Assembly: GCF_022539315.1 (NCBI RefSeq)
Contig: NC_066343.1
Coordinates: forward strand, 49,567,473-49,631,472
Source of the DNA: Serinus canaria
Lineage: Eukaryota; Chordata; Aves; Passeriformes; Fringillidae
Direction of reading: 5' to 3'
DNA: 64,000 nucleotides
Part shown: positions 36,211 to 48,544 of the stretch, piece by piece
Numbering within the stretch: the stretch's first letter is position 1
Layout of the letters: each line of letters begins with the position of its first letter
Translations under genes and position numbers: made by a program
Notes under the pieces: generated by a model
What the model saw: only the letters and a program-made list of their open reading frames with translations
Database searches by the model: none
What the model was told of the DNA's origin: nothing

Positions 36211-36245
<35 letters not shown>
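36211..36245. repeat. (AT)17 dinucleotide repeat
   Basis: 35 bp of uninterrupted AT. Likely polymorphic. Confidence 0.95.
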
Positions 36246-36250
<5 letters not shown>

Positions 36251-38494
36251 AAAAAACATACACGAACAAAAAGGTATGTAGAAGAAAAATGTGGTAGGAA
36301 ATTAAAACTTGTGATTAACTGTATTCGTATCTGGTATACCGTAAAAGTATTTTAGATTTGATGTTATCATTATCTCTCTTTCTGATACTGATTCTTGACC
36401 TGAGGAAATTCCTAGTAACAGGTCATAAGTCCCTTGTATTTTGTCCTTGCCCCAGTGAGCTTCCAGAAAAGTTGTCTCTGGGTTTTTTAACAAGAGAATG
36501 CAGTGACTTACAATTTAAATTAATTTTCATGGAGGAAGAAGGAAGAAGAAAAATTCTTTGACAGCTGCTGTCAGGTGAGTCTGGTCTTCTCCAACAAGCC
36601 AGGCTGGGTCAAGGCAAGGCCAAAAGACTGCAAGAACTAGAATAAAATGACATTGGGAGAAAGCATTTCAAAAGACTTCCTACTGCTTTCTGCTTGCTGA
36701 GACTGTGAAATAGCGCTTACTGCAGGCGGCATGGATGGGGGAGGGCCTGACAGCTACAGCAGCAGGAGTCTTGCAGGACCAGAACTTCACTCAGGGAAAG
36801 TCTGGTCACAGCTGGGGCACATGTCATTTCTTCTCTAAGTCTTGCCTTTACCAGCCAAGTCTTTCGCAGAAGCAGCTGCAGGAAGCTGGATGGGCTTTTA
36901 TCTACTCTTGTCAGTTTCTGGAAAACTTATATCCTTGCATATATTGTACTTCTGCCCTTGATTTTTCAGGTGGTATTTCAGAACTGCTGACTTCTTTCCT
37001 TTTGAACAGTGTGAACAAGAAGATGGCAGGGAAAAAAAAAACCAGAAAGTTCAAATTTTAGACAGAAATACCTTACTAAAACTAGAAGTTCACAAAATAA
37101 CTGTAGTTGATCCCAGTTCTTTTTTTATTCCAAATCAGCTTGTTCATCTGTAAGATTGATAATATGGGGAGAGGAGGCAAGGAGGAGAAATTATTCTATT
37201 TTGTATAACTTAAATTAGCAGAAAAAGGCAATTTTTCTTCAGAAACCAGATATGAACAAAAGATTGCACTTCTGCAGGTGTTTTGCTGCAATACCTCCCA
37301 CAATCAGACCTTCATCTTTCAGTGTGGTAAGTTCTTGTCTAGCTTTTGTGTCCTTCTCCCCATCCTCCCACCTTGCATGTGCTTGAGGGTAAGATCCTCA
37401 TTAGCCCAAGCTGCCATGCAAACTCAAGAATAGAGAACATATTTACTAAGTGGTCCTGTGTAAGCTCAATGAGTGCTTCAACCTTTGACTTATACAAGAA
37501 TTTAAGAGGTTTTGCCTGACATCTTTTCCACAGTCAGTACATAGCTTTTGAACATGTATTTTTGGGGTAGAAAAATGGGAGATCCCACAGAGAAACCTAG
37601 CAGGGGTCTTAGGGCTTCTGCTTTTATAATTTCTCAGCAACTGAACTACAATTACCACAGCCCAGGGAGATAATAATAAACAGAGCTGCCATCAAATTAA
37701 GCAAGGCACTTCCCATATGTCTGCACTTCTTTTATATGCATGTGTAAGCGGATAGAGAGGAGCAGAGAGCTTTCATATCAAGTGATAAATAACAGCCCGG
37801 GGGTTCTTGGAAAACAAATGGGATAATTATGGAGAACTTACGTATCATTATTATGATTATTTATTATTAAAAGTAATGCAGAAAGAAAAAGCAGCATCAG
37901 GTGATTATGGCTATGTACATAAAGAACTTTCAGCATTTGATGTAAAAAATTCCCTCATGTCAAACCAATAATCACCCTTTCAAAATTATGCCATAGAGAG
38001 TCATATATATGGAGTGTTGAGTATAACTCTTTTGATTCCCTGTCGTAACGTGCAAAGTGTCGCCTCTCACGAGAGGGTTGCTGCTGCAGGACCTTGTGGC
38101 AGCTGAAAAGCACATGTTGGGCATCCCCCACCTTCTCCTTCCCAGTTCCTTGCAGTTTCTCAAAGTCTCTCTTGATAAATGTCTTCAGAAAAATATTTTA
38201 TGAGGTGCTTACCTATAAAATGATATCTTTCAAGGCCGTGTACACAATGAGGCCTTAAACACTAACCACACACAAGAAACACTGTTCATTTGGTCCAGCA
38301 TGTAGATGCCGAAGGAAATAGAAAGCCATCAGTGCTCTGTCAGAGTCAAGGTGGAACATATTAGCAGTTTGTCGTGACTTGATGTTATTCACCTGCTGCC
38401 AGAGAGGAGCAAAACCCCTCACAGATGATGCCCTTTTGTTTAAATGGCCATTTGTGCCTCAAGATATACAGCCTGAAAACAGCAGTATGTGTGA
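36246..38494. other. Single-copy DNA, no gene recognised
   Basis: Short ORFs only. The stretch 37780-37960 is rich in TAAT and TTATTA motifs, and 38038-38080 holds five CpGs in about 40 bp, high for this window. I cannot assign a function to either. Confidence 0.3.
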
Positions 38495-38790
38495 TCAAAG
38501 ACATGGGACAGCTTCCATATGAAGAAAAACTGAATATGCTTGGATTCCTTGGTGAAAAGTAGGGAATGCTGAAGGGAGGAGATGGCCCAGGTCTGATAGT
38601 AAATATCAGGAATAGTTTGAATAAATTATTGGGAAACTTTTTTTATTATTATTTTTGCATAGCACAGGGACAAGCAACCAAGTTTAGAGCAAACAAAGCC
38701 AAGTCATTTCAAAGCCAGCACACAAATATGCTGTAGACTTAATTCTCAAAATTCATAGCAAAGCTAAGGAATTGAAATACTTTCAAAAGC
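38495..38790 (+). mobile_element. Ancient CR1-like fragment
   Basis: GACAGCTTCCATATGAAGAA, AACTGAATATGCTTGGATTC and, farther on, AGTTTAGAGCAAACAAAGCC resemble the C-terminal RT and 3' region of old CR1/L3-type LINEs. The translated LPYEEKLNMLGF corresponds to the [11 protein letters not shown] block of younger CR1. It is strongly diverged, with unclear ends and an internal T-rich insertion near 38637-38658. Confidence 0.55.
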
Positions 38791-39035
38791 AGAAGAAAGC
38801 TGAGTTAGCAAATCCTGTAGCCAACACCTTCACCTGTGCAGTGCTTTTTAGTAATTCATAGAAGTATCAGTTCAAGTATGACTTACAGGGAAAAATTTAC
38901 TTTTTAAATCCCTGGGAAATGCTTCTACTGCATTTAACTTCTCCAAAATATCATGGCCATTATATTCCCATTTCAGGAGCAGCTCATTACAGATTTTTTA
39001 AAGTGTTTTCCATTAAGTATTGCATTTGCATAACC

Positions 39036-40034
39036 TGTTTTTTTGGTGGAGCAGGGGCTACAGGGGTAGATTCTGTAAGAATCTGCTGGAAGTTTCCTCC
39101 ATATCCAACAGAGCCAATCCCTGGTGGCTCCAAAGACAGACATGCTGCTGGCCAAGGCTGGGCCAGTTAGGAACGGTGGTAGTGCCTCTGTGATAACAGA
39201 TTAAAGAAGAAAGAAAAAAAAGTTGTTGTAATTGCACAGTTGTAATTGTGGCCAGAGAAGAGCAGAGTGAGAAGATGTGAGAAGAACAACCCTGTGGACC
39301 CCGAGGTCAGTGAAGGAGGAGGGGCAGGAGATGTTCCAAACGCCGAGATTCCCTGCAGCCCATGGTGAGACAGCCCTGCCCCTGCAGCCCCTGGAGATCC
39401 ATGGGGAATGCAGAGATCCACCTGCAGCCCATGGAGGAGCCCGTGCTGGAGCAGGTGGATGCCTGGAGGAGGCTGTGACCCCGTGGGAGCCCCATGGAGA
39501 GAGGGGCCCTGCTCCCAGGCTGGAGCAGCCTGTCCTTGGAGGACTGCACCCCTGGAAGAGAGACCCACGCTGCAGCAGTTTGGGGAGGACTGCTGCCTCT
39601 GGGATGGACTCACACTGGAGGAGTTCATGGAGATCAGTCTCCCATGGGAGGGGAGCCCACAGTGCAGCAGGGAGAGGACTCTTCTCCCTGAGCAGTGGGA
39701 GAAGCCACAGGTCATGAACTGATCATAACCCCCATTCCCTGTCTCCCTGTGCCACTGGGGGAGGAGGTAGAACTGGGAAGGAGGGAGGGGTGTGGAGAAG
39801 GTGTTTTCTCATTATCTTGCTCTGACTTTGCTAGTAATAAATTCAATTCACATCTCTAATTAGAGACTGTTTTGTCCATGATGGCATTTGAGGAGAGATC
39901 TCTCCTTGTCCTTATCTCAATCCATCATTAAATGGAAGTGTTTGTTATCTATTCTCTCCCCTGCCCATCTGCAAGGGGAGTGAGTGAGGGGCTTTGTTGG
40001 GTGCCCGGCACCTGGCCAGGGTAAAGCCACTACA
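39036..40034 (+). mobile_element. Long LTR (about 1 kb), avian ERV, probably ERVL-related
   Basis: It begins TGTTTTTTTGGTGG and ends GCCACTACA. Landmarks known from avian LTRs include TTTCCTCCATATCCAACAGA, GTGCCTCTGTGATAACAGAT, a GC-rich block (about 39300-39640) of imperfect repeats around TGGAGCAG and GGAGGACTG, AACCCCCATTCCCTGTCTCC, and AATAAA at 39836-39841 followed by the usual GTTTTGTCC and TCTCTCCTTGTCCTTATCTC tail. No internal retroviral sequence is attached, so it is a solo LTR. ORFs of 146 and 182 codons in the GC-rich block are by-products of that repetitive sequence. No direct target duplication is seen. Confidence 0.8.
39836..39841 (+). terminator. AATAAA polyadenylation signal of the 1-kb LTR
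   Basis: AATAAA in the conserved context TAGTAATAAATTC near the 3' part of the LTR, at the expected R-region position. Confidence 0.6.
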
Positions 40035-40316
40035 GGTTATTTAGCATGTTTTCTATATCACACTTGAACCCAATCAACCTGTGATTCCCTGAGAGAAGCA
40101 GCTTTATTTACTGTTACAGCTCTCCAATTCAGAAGAAAATTTCAAGATGTGTGACGTTCAAGGGATGTCAAATATCAAAACAACCTGACCACATGTACCC
40201 TTCACTCAGCCTTTTCAATATACCGTAATACTCTTCTAAGTCTTGAAGTGTTTTTCCCCCCAGTAAAAATATGACATATTTTCCCCCATGCCAATATCTG
40301 TGTACTCAGATTGAAT
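40035..40316. other. Short spacer between LTR and palindromes
   Basis: No gene or repeat is seen, apart from the GGTTA at 40035-40039 that mirrors TAACC before the LTR. Confidence 0.4.
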
Positions 40317-40344
40317 CAAAAAATCATAAGATTATGATTTTTTG
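40317..40344. repeat. Perfect palindrome, 13-bp arms, 2-nt centre
   Basis: CAAAAAATCATAA (40317-40329) is the exact reverse complement of 40332-40344, with GA in the middle. Its right end overlaps the start of the next palindrome. Confidence 0.9.
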
Positions 40345-40391
40345 TTGCATCAAGCTGTAACTGTGGCACAGTTACAGCTTGATGCAACAAA
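40341..40391. repeat. Perfect palindrome, 25-bp arms, 1-nt centre
   Basis: The arm TTTGTTGCATCAAGCTGTAA plus CTGTG (40341-40365) is matched exactly by its reverse complement at 40367-40391 around a single G. There are no mismatches in 25 bp, so it is either young or maintained. It has no coding content. Confidence 0.95.
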
Positions 40392-43300
40392 GCAGCTCAA
40401 TTCACCATTTTGGTGAAATTATTTCAGCTACATAAGAACAAGGAAACAAGAATGGATGAGGAAGCAGATGTTTTGTCTGTTCCTTTTTCACAGTAAAAAC
40501 AGCAAAAACATGTTGTCAGCATGACATATTCCTAAATATAGATTATTCTATACAGTCATTGCCCTTTACATTGAGTTTTGTGAGGCTGCAAATTGCTGAT
40601 ACAGTGCTGCACAGTTTATTTCAGTAGTTCTTTAGTTTAAACAAAATTACAGTATCAAAGAAAACAGAATACAGAGGGAAAATGGAAACAGCACTGCAAA
40701 GGTGCTATTCCCTCTTCTATTAACCACAGAAAGGCCTTTACAGACATTTTTTGGATTAGAATGGTATCCATTTTCAGGCAAGGAGAGAGCAACAAGGTCT
40801 AAGTTCTGACATACAAAAAGTACTTGAATTTTATTTTGATATTTTTAAGAAGATTGCAGTGAATTACATTTTTTCAGGTTGTAAGAGAAAGAATAGTGGC
40901 AGAAATATGTTTGATTTACTTTGAAAGTCTTGGCTTGTACTTTAAGGGAATTCATCTACTGTAATACCAATTTGCTTAAACTGTAAAAAAATATGGAAGA
41001 TATTGGATTGCTATAGCCAGGGTCAATTTTTCTGTTGTGTTGTGACTTATTTAGAGGCTTTCTTTGAGATTCAAGCCCCTTATATCAACTAGAACACAGA
41101 AATATGTCCCTTGACACTTTGCATAAAGATGTCCAGTGCCTACCTGTGTTTCTTGGAAGGAACTGATTAGTGCCTTTGCCGTGGGTAGCCACATTAGCTG
41201 GAGTAGCAGCTGACAGAAGAACTTCTCCTTAATGGGCACAGTAGCATCACCTTGTGCGTCCCAGGGGCACTGGGTCAGTGCAGTGATGGTCCTGGTCCAC
41301 CTGCTCCAACCATAACTACCTTTGACAGAACTGTCAGACTTGCTCAAGAGTCACCTCTTTTACTGTCAGACAGGCCAAGTGTGGCAGGCAGCAGATAAGG
41401 ACTTAAGCACAGAGTTAAGGCTCGCTCTTGCACTCCTCTCTCCCTTTTTCAGGCACTTCTGTCCAAGGTCTAATGTCAACCTTACAATGCAAACACTTCC
41501 CTAGCACATCTCATACTTTGTCCCAAGACCAGGATATATTCTTTCAATTGTGCCATGAACTAATATCCCATATGCCTTTCACAACCAAAATTAGGCCTTA
41601 CACTTTAGAGGGATTAATGGGATGATTCCACAGCTCTCCCCAGATCTAGTTCTCTCCCAAGATTACATGTGAAGGAAGGTTGTATTTTTTTTCTGTGCTT
41701 GTACAGATGTATTCTGTACAGTCTATATTAGAATAAATTGTAAGTGCTATATATAGTATGATATTGGGCTGATAATAGTAAATATAGGATCACCTGCAAA
41801 TAATCAGGGCATTCTGCTTTTGGCAATAGACATGCTAAAAAAGAAAGAGAGAAATCCCAGAAAATTATGTCATACATCTACTTATACATGTAACAGTATC
41901 AGTGGCAAAAAGCCACATTATTGCCCTCTACATCTGCCCAGACACCTAGCTTTCAGTTATTTCTATTACTGTGTAAAGCTGCAGAGATATATTTGTAAGA
42001 AAACCAGTTTTTTTAAATCTTCCAAATGTGTGTGCATCTGCAAGTGAACAGTGAAAAAAGGGTGGCTCCTTTACTTTTCATCTTTGCATACTAATCTGTT
42101 TTACAAATGTTTTAAACACAGCATGGCAACCCTTGCTGATAAATTCATGGAAAAAATATGACCGTGGACAATGACTAATGTCTGTCTCATGCATTTCTGC
42201 CCTATATTTGGGGGGAGAAATTATCATATGGATTAAGTTAGTAACACTCATCCTCACATCTTCAGGGAGCGCTTCCTCCTAAATCATATCTCTTTGGACC
42301 TTGACAGGCTTTCACACCTAGTCTTATTTCATGCTGGAACTTCCCAGGGACACATTAGTTGTGCTTCACAAATCACCATGTTTGCCAGTGAATGAAACAC
42401 CCTAAGCAAGCATTACTTAAATATTTGAAGGAACTGGGAACACTTTACACTTTTGTTGGTGGTGAGCTAAAGAGTCTATCTCCTTGAAGCTTCTACCATA
42501 TGTTTTGTTCTTAAAGCAAGTATCTTAATAAGGTAGTCACAGAAGAATTTGATTAGTGTAAGATTCCCATGATATCTTTATCTCATAGTATCTTTCCTCT
42601 GTGGTTTTCTGCAGGTGTTTTTTTCCAAGGGAGTACTCATTAGGGATCCTGCAAGGGGATTTTAGCCAATTTCTTTCCTATTTTTATTCACCAAAAATGT
42701 ATCTTTCTGTATGGTTAATTATATTTCTCTCATAGAAAAAAAAATTAAAAAACATAAGCAGCGTCTCTCCTGTATACATACATTGTAACTTGCCCGATAT
42801 CAAAGATCAGACATGTACGAATATAAATGGGGTAAACTAAATTACTTCTGTGAAATAAACACTTTTGTGGATCAAAGTATGACCTTTTTAATCTGGAAAT
42901 GAAGTTTGAAATGAACTCTCTAACCAAAAGAAAATCAAAAAAGTAGAAGTCTCAGAGACAATAGAGTCTTCTGCAGAAAGGCATGACAAATTATCTCCCC
43001 TCAGACAGGTTACTACCATCCCAGTGGCCATGATTTTCAAAACCTTTTTGAGACTTTTGGCTGTGATTTTGTGGGCCTTCAAAGAGCTGAGTGCATCCAG
43101 CCCAACTGCTGTCTTTATAACACAGATGTAATAAATCCACCGCCAGTAAGCAGATATTCAAACCAAGGTTATCAGGTTAGTAATCCAGTAGAGCATGAGG
43201 CAGATGGAAGCAAATCTTCCCAGCGAGAGGAAAAATGAAATTGGTAAGTGAAATTAGCAAATTTGGCCAAGAGCCCATTTATTCCAACTCATTGTGGTGC

Positions 43301-46300
43301 ATTTTCAAAATTTGGCACCTGAAGTCTTCAGAGGCAGGGCTTGTCAATGGTCTTCTAGTAAGAAGAAACATGGAATTCCTGAGAATTCCATGGATCATTT
43401 CCTGGGTATTTCATTGCAGCATCCTACCATATAACTGAGTACCATAAGGAAATACCATATAGCCACATAATAAAAAGATAAACCAAAGTGATTTCAGCTA
43501 ATTTTTCCAGTTTCTTCTACAGTTTCTAAATTGTCTGTGCAGAAAGTGGTGTGGTTTCCAGAGGATTGCAGCCGGTGTTCCCTAGTGCAACAAGTTATGT
43601 CAGCTGGATGTTGTTGATACAAACTTCCTACACAAGGGCATAAGGTCTTTTAAGCTACTTCTGTTCTTGGAGGAGAAAGATAAATACCTCAAGAGGGCAG
43701 TAAATCTCATCTGAAGACAGGCTAACTCTGGAGCTGCTTATCTACTAACCATGAAGGCAGAGTGGACTACTGACTTACAACAGAGAGCTATGTTGAAGAC
43801 AGCTAAACATGAAATAAATTTGGCCTGTGTCCCATTGTGCACCCAGGTAATACAGTAGGGACAAAGAGGTGAGTGTTCATGCCCTGCCTTCTGCACCCAG
43901 ACAGGACCACTTGAAGGCAGACAATGATTCCACTTTGCAAGGAAGCCAGTTCTTAACATTTTCTTGTGAAATTACCATGTCACTGAAGGACAGTACAGAA
44001 CCCAACTAAAAGGCAACCACAGAAGAACAGAGAGCTAAATCTCTGGTTTGCACAGATAAATAAGCTGTCTGATTTTTAAAAAGGGCTCAGATTGATGAAT
44101 TTTGGCAATTAAAATGCTTTCATTTGGTGTCAACTACATTCCCTGTACCAGGCAAGCAATATTGCCCTTCAAATCTATGGGCATCTCTAATTTTAATTTT
44201 ACTTATTTAAACAGAAGTGTTCACATGCCTAAAACCAAATCTGTGAGCTAGGAGGCATAGCACGATGTTAAGCTGGGAAAGCAGGAGAGGCACACATCTC
44301 AGTAAGACAAATGACAACAAGAGAGAACAAATCAGTGCCACTCCACCAAGAAATCTGGAAGTTGCAGAAATATGCTTTGGGCTGTTTGGTGTGTAAACTG
44401 CAAGGTCATTGGAAACTAGCATACAGCATACCTTTCTGTCTATCCTTAAACACACTCTTTGTCACCGTAACAAAAGCCACAGCTGTAAGCAGTTTATGCT
44501 GCAATTGCTTGATCAACAGCCATCGGAATAAAAGTAAGGTAAGTCCTCCTTTGTTGCCTCAACAACCCTCACCTCTGCTACAAAAATGCTCTTTAACTGG
44601 CTGCAGACGGGATTCTTCACAACTGTTTTTAATTTAGTTAAACATCTTGATAGGAAATGTCATAAATTACGTGTATGAGACTGTCAGTAGAATTTTCAAC
44701 AGAAGTAACATGAGGTCGTATTGAAATAAAATGAGAACCTCGGACAAATTTCTGAGCCTATAAATGTTCAACTTCACCTACAATCCCACTCACAAAGACA
44801 TTTGAGAAAACTTTGATGATCCAAGGAAACATGTGATTGGTGAGAGAGGGAGACTTGTAGACTGCAATTTCCCTAAATCTTGCACTGTAATCTTCCTGCA
44901 CTTTCCACAAGTGATTCCATTTATGCTTTTCAGAAGTGATAAAATGTATCACATATGAGCTATTGTGTCCATTTCCTGAATACTCATCTCAGTCCGGAAA
45001 AAAGATTCTCTTTGCACTTTGATATTTATTTCCAGGTGTACTTATTTCTCTGGTAGGCATTTGAGATCTGGGTGCTGAAAAGATGCATGCATGTACTTAA
45101 CATTATATATGTGAATACCACCATTGATCTCAGCAGGACTACCCTCTGTCTGAAGTCACTGAGACAACTCATGTCTGAAATTGGGCAAGTAAATTAAACC
45201 CTTTCAGGATCAGGGTTAGAGCAGACAGTTTTTCCTCTTAATAGTGGTGATTGAAAAAAAAGTCTGATTTTTCGGAGCTAGTAATTTATTTTCTTGACAC
45301 TTCTGCTATCGAGATAACTATTTCGGTTCAGCAACTTATTCTGTTCTGTTTCACCTGCAGTTGTAATTGACATTTTTGTAAAACTCAGTTTTTGTTTTAA
45401 CTGTAGACTATACTAACTTTGAAGTATTGTATACTAATATGTAGCCACATTTTAGAGGTGTTGATTGGTTTCCTGAGAAGTTAAGTATGTCTACTGCATG
45501 TGGTTCTTTTCTATTTTATGGGATTCATATGCCACACTACTCACTTTTATGCCTCTGGTTCTTCGTTAAGGAGTGTGATTAACATCTATCATTGTCAAAT
45601 TTGCATTGAAATAGAAACCATTGCTTTGAAGCATCATGGATTTGAACTCCATGTTCTGGAACTGATGTGATTCTGCACACACCACTCATCCTAACAGAGT
45701 TTCAGGTTAAGGCCGGTTGCAGCATATCTATAACTCACAGTTTTATCCACCCTTTTAACCTCTCTGAAGTGCTCCTTCAAATCTCTGCTCTTGTGCTTCG
45801 TCTTGTTGGTCAGCTAAGCATTCTCAGTAAAGTACAGCCAGACTTAAGAAAATGCTGCTTTTCCTTCCCATAACATCAGCAATAATTAGAAAAACAACCA
45901 GGTAATTCCAGTCAAAGTATAGCTGATATTAAACAGAAGGACAAGATTTAAGAAAAAGGAGGTTATAAAGAAACAAAAATCTGTACTCATGTCCACCTTA
46001 AAATAAGATGGGGTACCCAAGGAAAAGCTTGGTTTCTTCACTCTGCAAAGAAATGCAAGAAGCATTTCCACAGTAGTCCTGTGGATGGAATGGGATGGTT
46101 TTGCTGTTAGTTGGGCTCTGCGCATGTTCATAACATCGCATTTGGTTATAGTCAAAGAAGCAGGGATTCCCCAAATAATCGCTCATAAGCTGCAACTTAC
46201 ACTTCCAAAGTGTTGAACTCCAAGATGTCCTACCTCTGCTGTATATTAATGAGTAAGATTTCTTGCTCATTCTACCAGCAATCAGCAATTTAGTATACAT

Positions 46301-46390
46301 TTTTAATCAGCAATCATTCCAGTAACCCAGACACAGGTCAACAGTAAAAAACAAATGCAGCGAAGTTCAAATATATGTTTAAGTCTGTAC

Positions 46391-46392
<2 letters not shown>
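40392..46392. other. Single-copy AT-rich DNA, no gene recognised
   Basis: About 6 kb with ORFs under 110 codons. A perfect hairpin CATGGAATTC/GAATTCCATG lies at 43369-43392. Strong donor-like AAG/GTAAGT occurs at 44536-44544, without a convincing acceptor before it. Confidence 0.35.

Positions 46393-46442
<50 letters not shown>
46393..46442. repeat. (TA)25 dinucleotide repeat
   Basis: 50 bp of uninterrupted TA, the longest dinucleotide array in the window. Confidence 0.95.
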
Positions 46443-46445
<3 letters not shown>

Positions 46446-47679
46446 CTGTGGGTTCTAACACAAATTCTAATTTCCTATACTTTCTCTCTAGCCAAGAGTT
46501 TCCTTTGCTTGTGTTTGCAGAGAAAATTATGTCAACTGTGTAATAAACTCATGATGGCATTCTTTAGGAGTGACTGAAATAGGATGCTCTAAAACCATAG
46601 ATAAATTGCATTAGACCCATTGCTGTGAAATTGCTGAATCAAATACCAGCCACAGAAACGTCTCCATTTTCACAAGAAAAGGGACTGGCTAGCATTTTTT
46701 TGCCAGTCTGGAAATACTCAGCCTGAACTGACTTTTTTCCTGGTAAATAAGATTCAGAAAGATCCCAAATTACTTTCTATAATGGGTTTATATAAAAATA
46801 ATTCAAAAATCTTTACAACTGTTGTCTAACCCATTATTATTTTCAGTATAATCCTCTCAATGGTTATTGAAACAGGCAGCATGAGACAGAAAGCAAAGCC
46901 AGTGAAGACAGATGGATTGGTAGAAACAAGTCAAGGAAACAGTTTTAGACTGTTTCCTGAGGAAATGTACTTTTATGTGCCTCTGTTCACCTGCCTGTTT
47001 GTACCTCTGAGTACTGCTACCTTGCCAATGCTTGTCAGCTTTAGCCAATGTGCAGAGGACATAGTACAAAATACTTTCATGCATCTTATGTAAAGAGATA
47101 GAAATAGTGGGGAGAGAGCAATGAGTCAGAGCTACAGGCTTTCTTCAATCATGATCTGCCCACAAAGAGTCAGAAGGATGAAAGATAACATGACTATACC
47201 AAAGAGACTAAAAGCCTCGGTCAGCATTTGTGCTTCAGAAGGCATCTGACAACTCATCTTTGAGGCATAAATTCCTATTCATAAATAGGAGCCTTATTTT
47301 TCCTGGTTTTTCTTAAACTAATTTTTGATCCATCCATTAATTATCTTTAAGAAAGCTGATCACATTCAGTACAACCGACAAAGAGTCATATACAAAGTCA
47401 CTCACCAGGTAATGGTTGGGAATACACTCCTGCACTTAAATGTTGCTACATTGTTAGTGAAAAGAATTGTCATAATAATGCTACAAAATTGCCTATGTTT
47501 TTTGCTTTTTTCCAGAGATTACAGGAAAGACTCAGAAAATGCATAAAAATTTTTACTCCTGTTCTAAGGAGGCAAAGTACACAAGAGTTGCTAGGGACAT
47601 GTAGAGATGAAAGGAGATTTCTTGTACCTTCTATTCTGTCATGTGGCCAAATATCAGCAGGTCCTGAGTTAGTAGTAGC

Positions 47680-47702
47680 TGTAGTAGTAACTTACTACTA
47701 CA
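47680..47702. repeat. Perfect hairpin, 11-bp arms, 1-nt centre
   Basis: TGTAGTAGTAA pairs with TTACTACTACA around one C. The adjacent TAGTAGTAG sequence suggests that it grew from a short (TAG)n run. Confidence 0.85.
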
Positions 47703-48512
47703 AAAACAGTAGGAACAATTAAAGTAATAATTAATACATATATATACCACTTTATTACACCATTACCTGAGATCTACACTGGGAAACAGACAGCTTTACT
47801 GACATAATTGAGTATCAAAGCAAATAATAGGAGTGAAAATGCTCACCTCTGTCTAACCTCCTAAACAATAGACTGTGCTCTTTTATGTTTATCCATGTTC
47901 TCAGCTTTAGGAATCCATTATATATAAAATTGCCAAATCACCATATAGTTAAGCAATTCCAGGGTTCATATTACAGTTTGCATTGTGGTTGAAAAAATAT
48001 TTTCAAATGCTGCTTAAACTTACAATAACTCTTCAGAACTTTTTTTATATTTGACTGGGGCCTTTCATCTCTTCCTAGTGCAGACAGGGACCTGACTCCA
48101 TAAATCTGCAACTGATTTGTGTGATGGCAACATTTCCAGCTGCACAAGAGCTGTAACATCTACACCTAAATTAGCTCGCAAGTCAACATATCTAGTTGGG
48201 TTATTACATTATTGCATCCATTATCTATAAATGAAATACAGCTGCGTTGTCTGTTGCACCATTTTAAAACATCTACTTAACGAGCCTTATAGCTCAAAGA
48301 GATTGGGAGCATTTGGCAACAACAAATAAAAAGGAAACTTAATCTGGTCCTGTGTTATCCAGCTGTATTTTTTTTTTTTTCTGGTAGAGCCTAATCAGGT
48401 GTTTACCATAAATATGGGCAGCACTTTTAGTTTATTTGCTAAATAAGAGTCGGACACAGGAAGCATGCCTGGGTCACAGTAAAAAGCTTTCACTTGCAAA
48501 GCAAGGTCACCC

Positions 48513-48544
48513 AGACACTTGAATTGTGACAGACACTTGAATTA
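48513..48544. repeat. 18-bp tandem duplication, 1.8 copies
   Basis: AGACACTTGAATTGTGAC (48513-48530) is followed at once by AGACACTTGAATT. Confidence 0.85.

Noticed and set aside
39167..39717. ORFs of 182 and 146 codons on both strands
   Set aside because: They fall in the GC-rich internal repeats of an LTR, overlap each other on opposite strands and resemble no protein.
40341..40391. microRNA precursor
   Set aside because: Perfect 25-bp pairing with a one-base loop is not a typical precursor, which has bulges and a larger loop.
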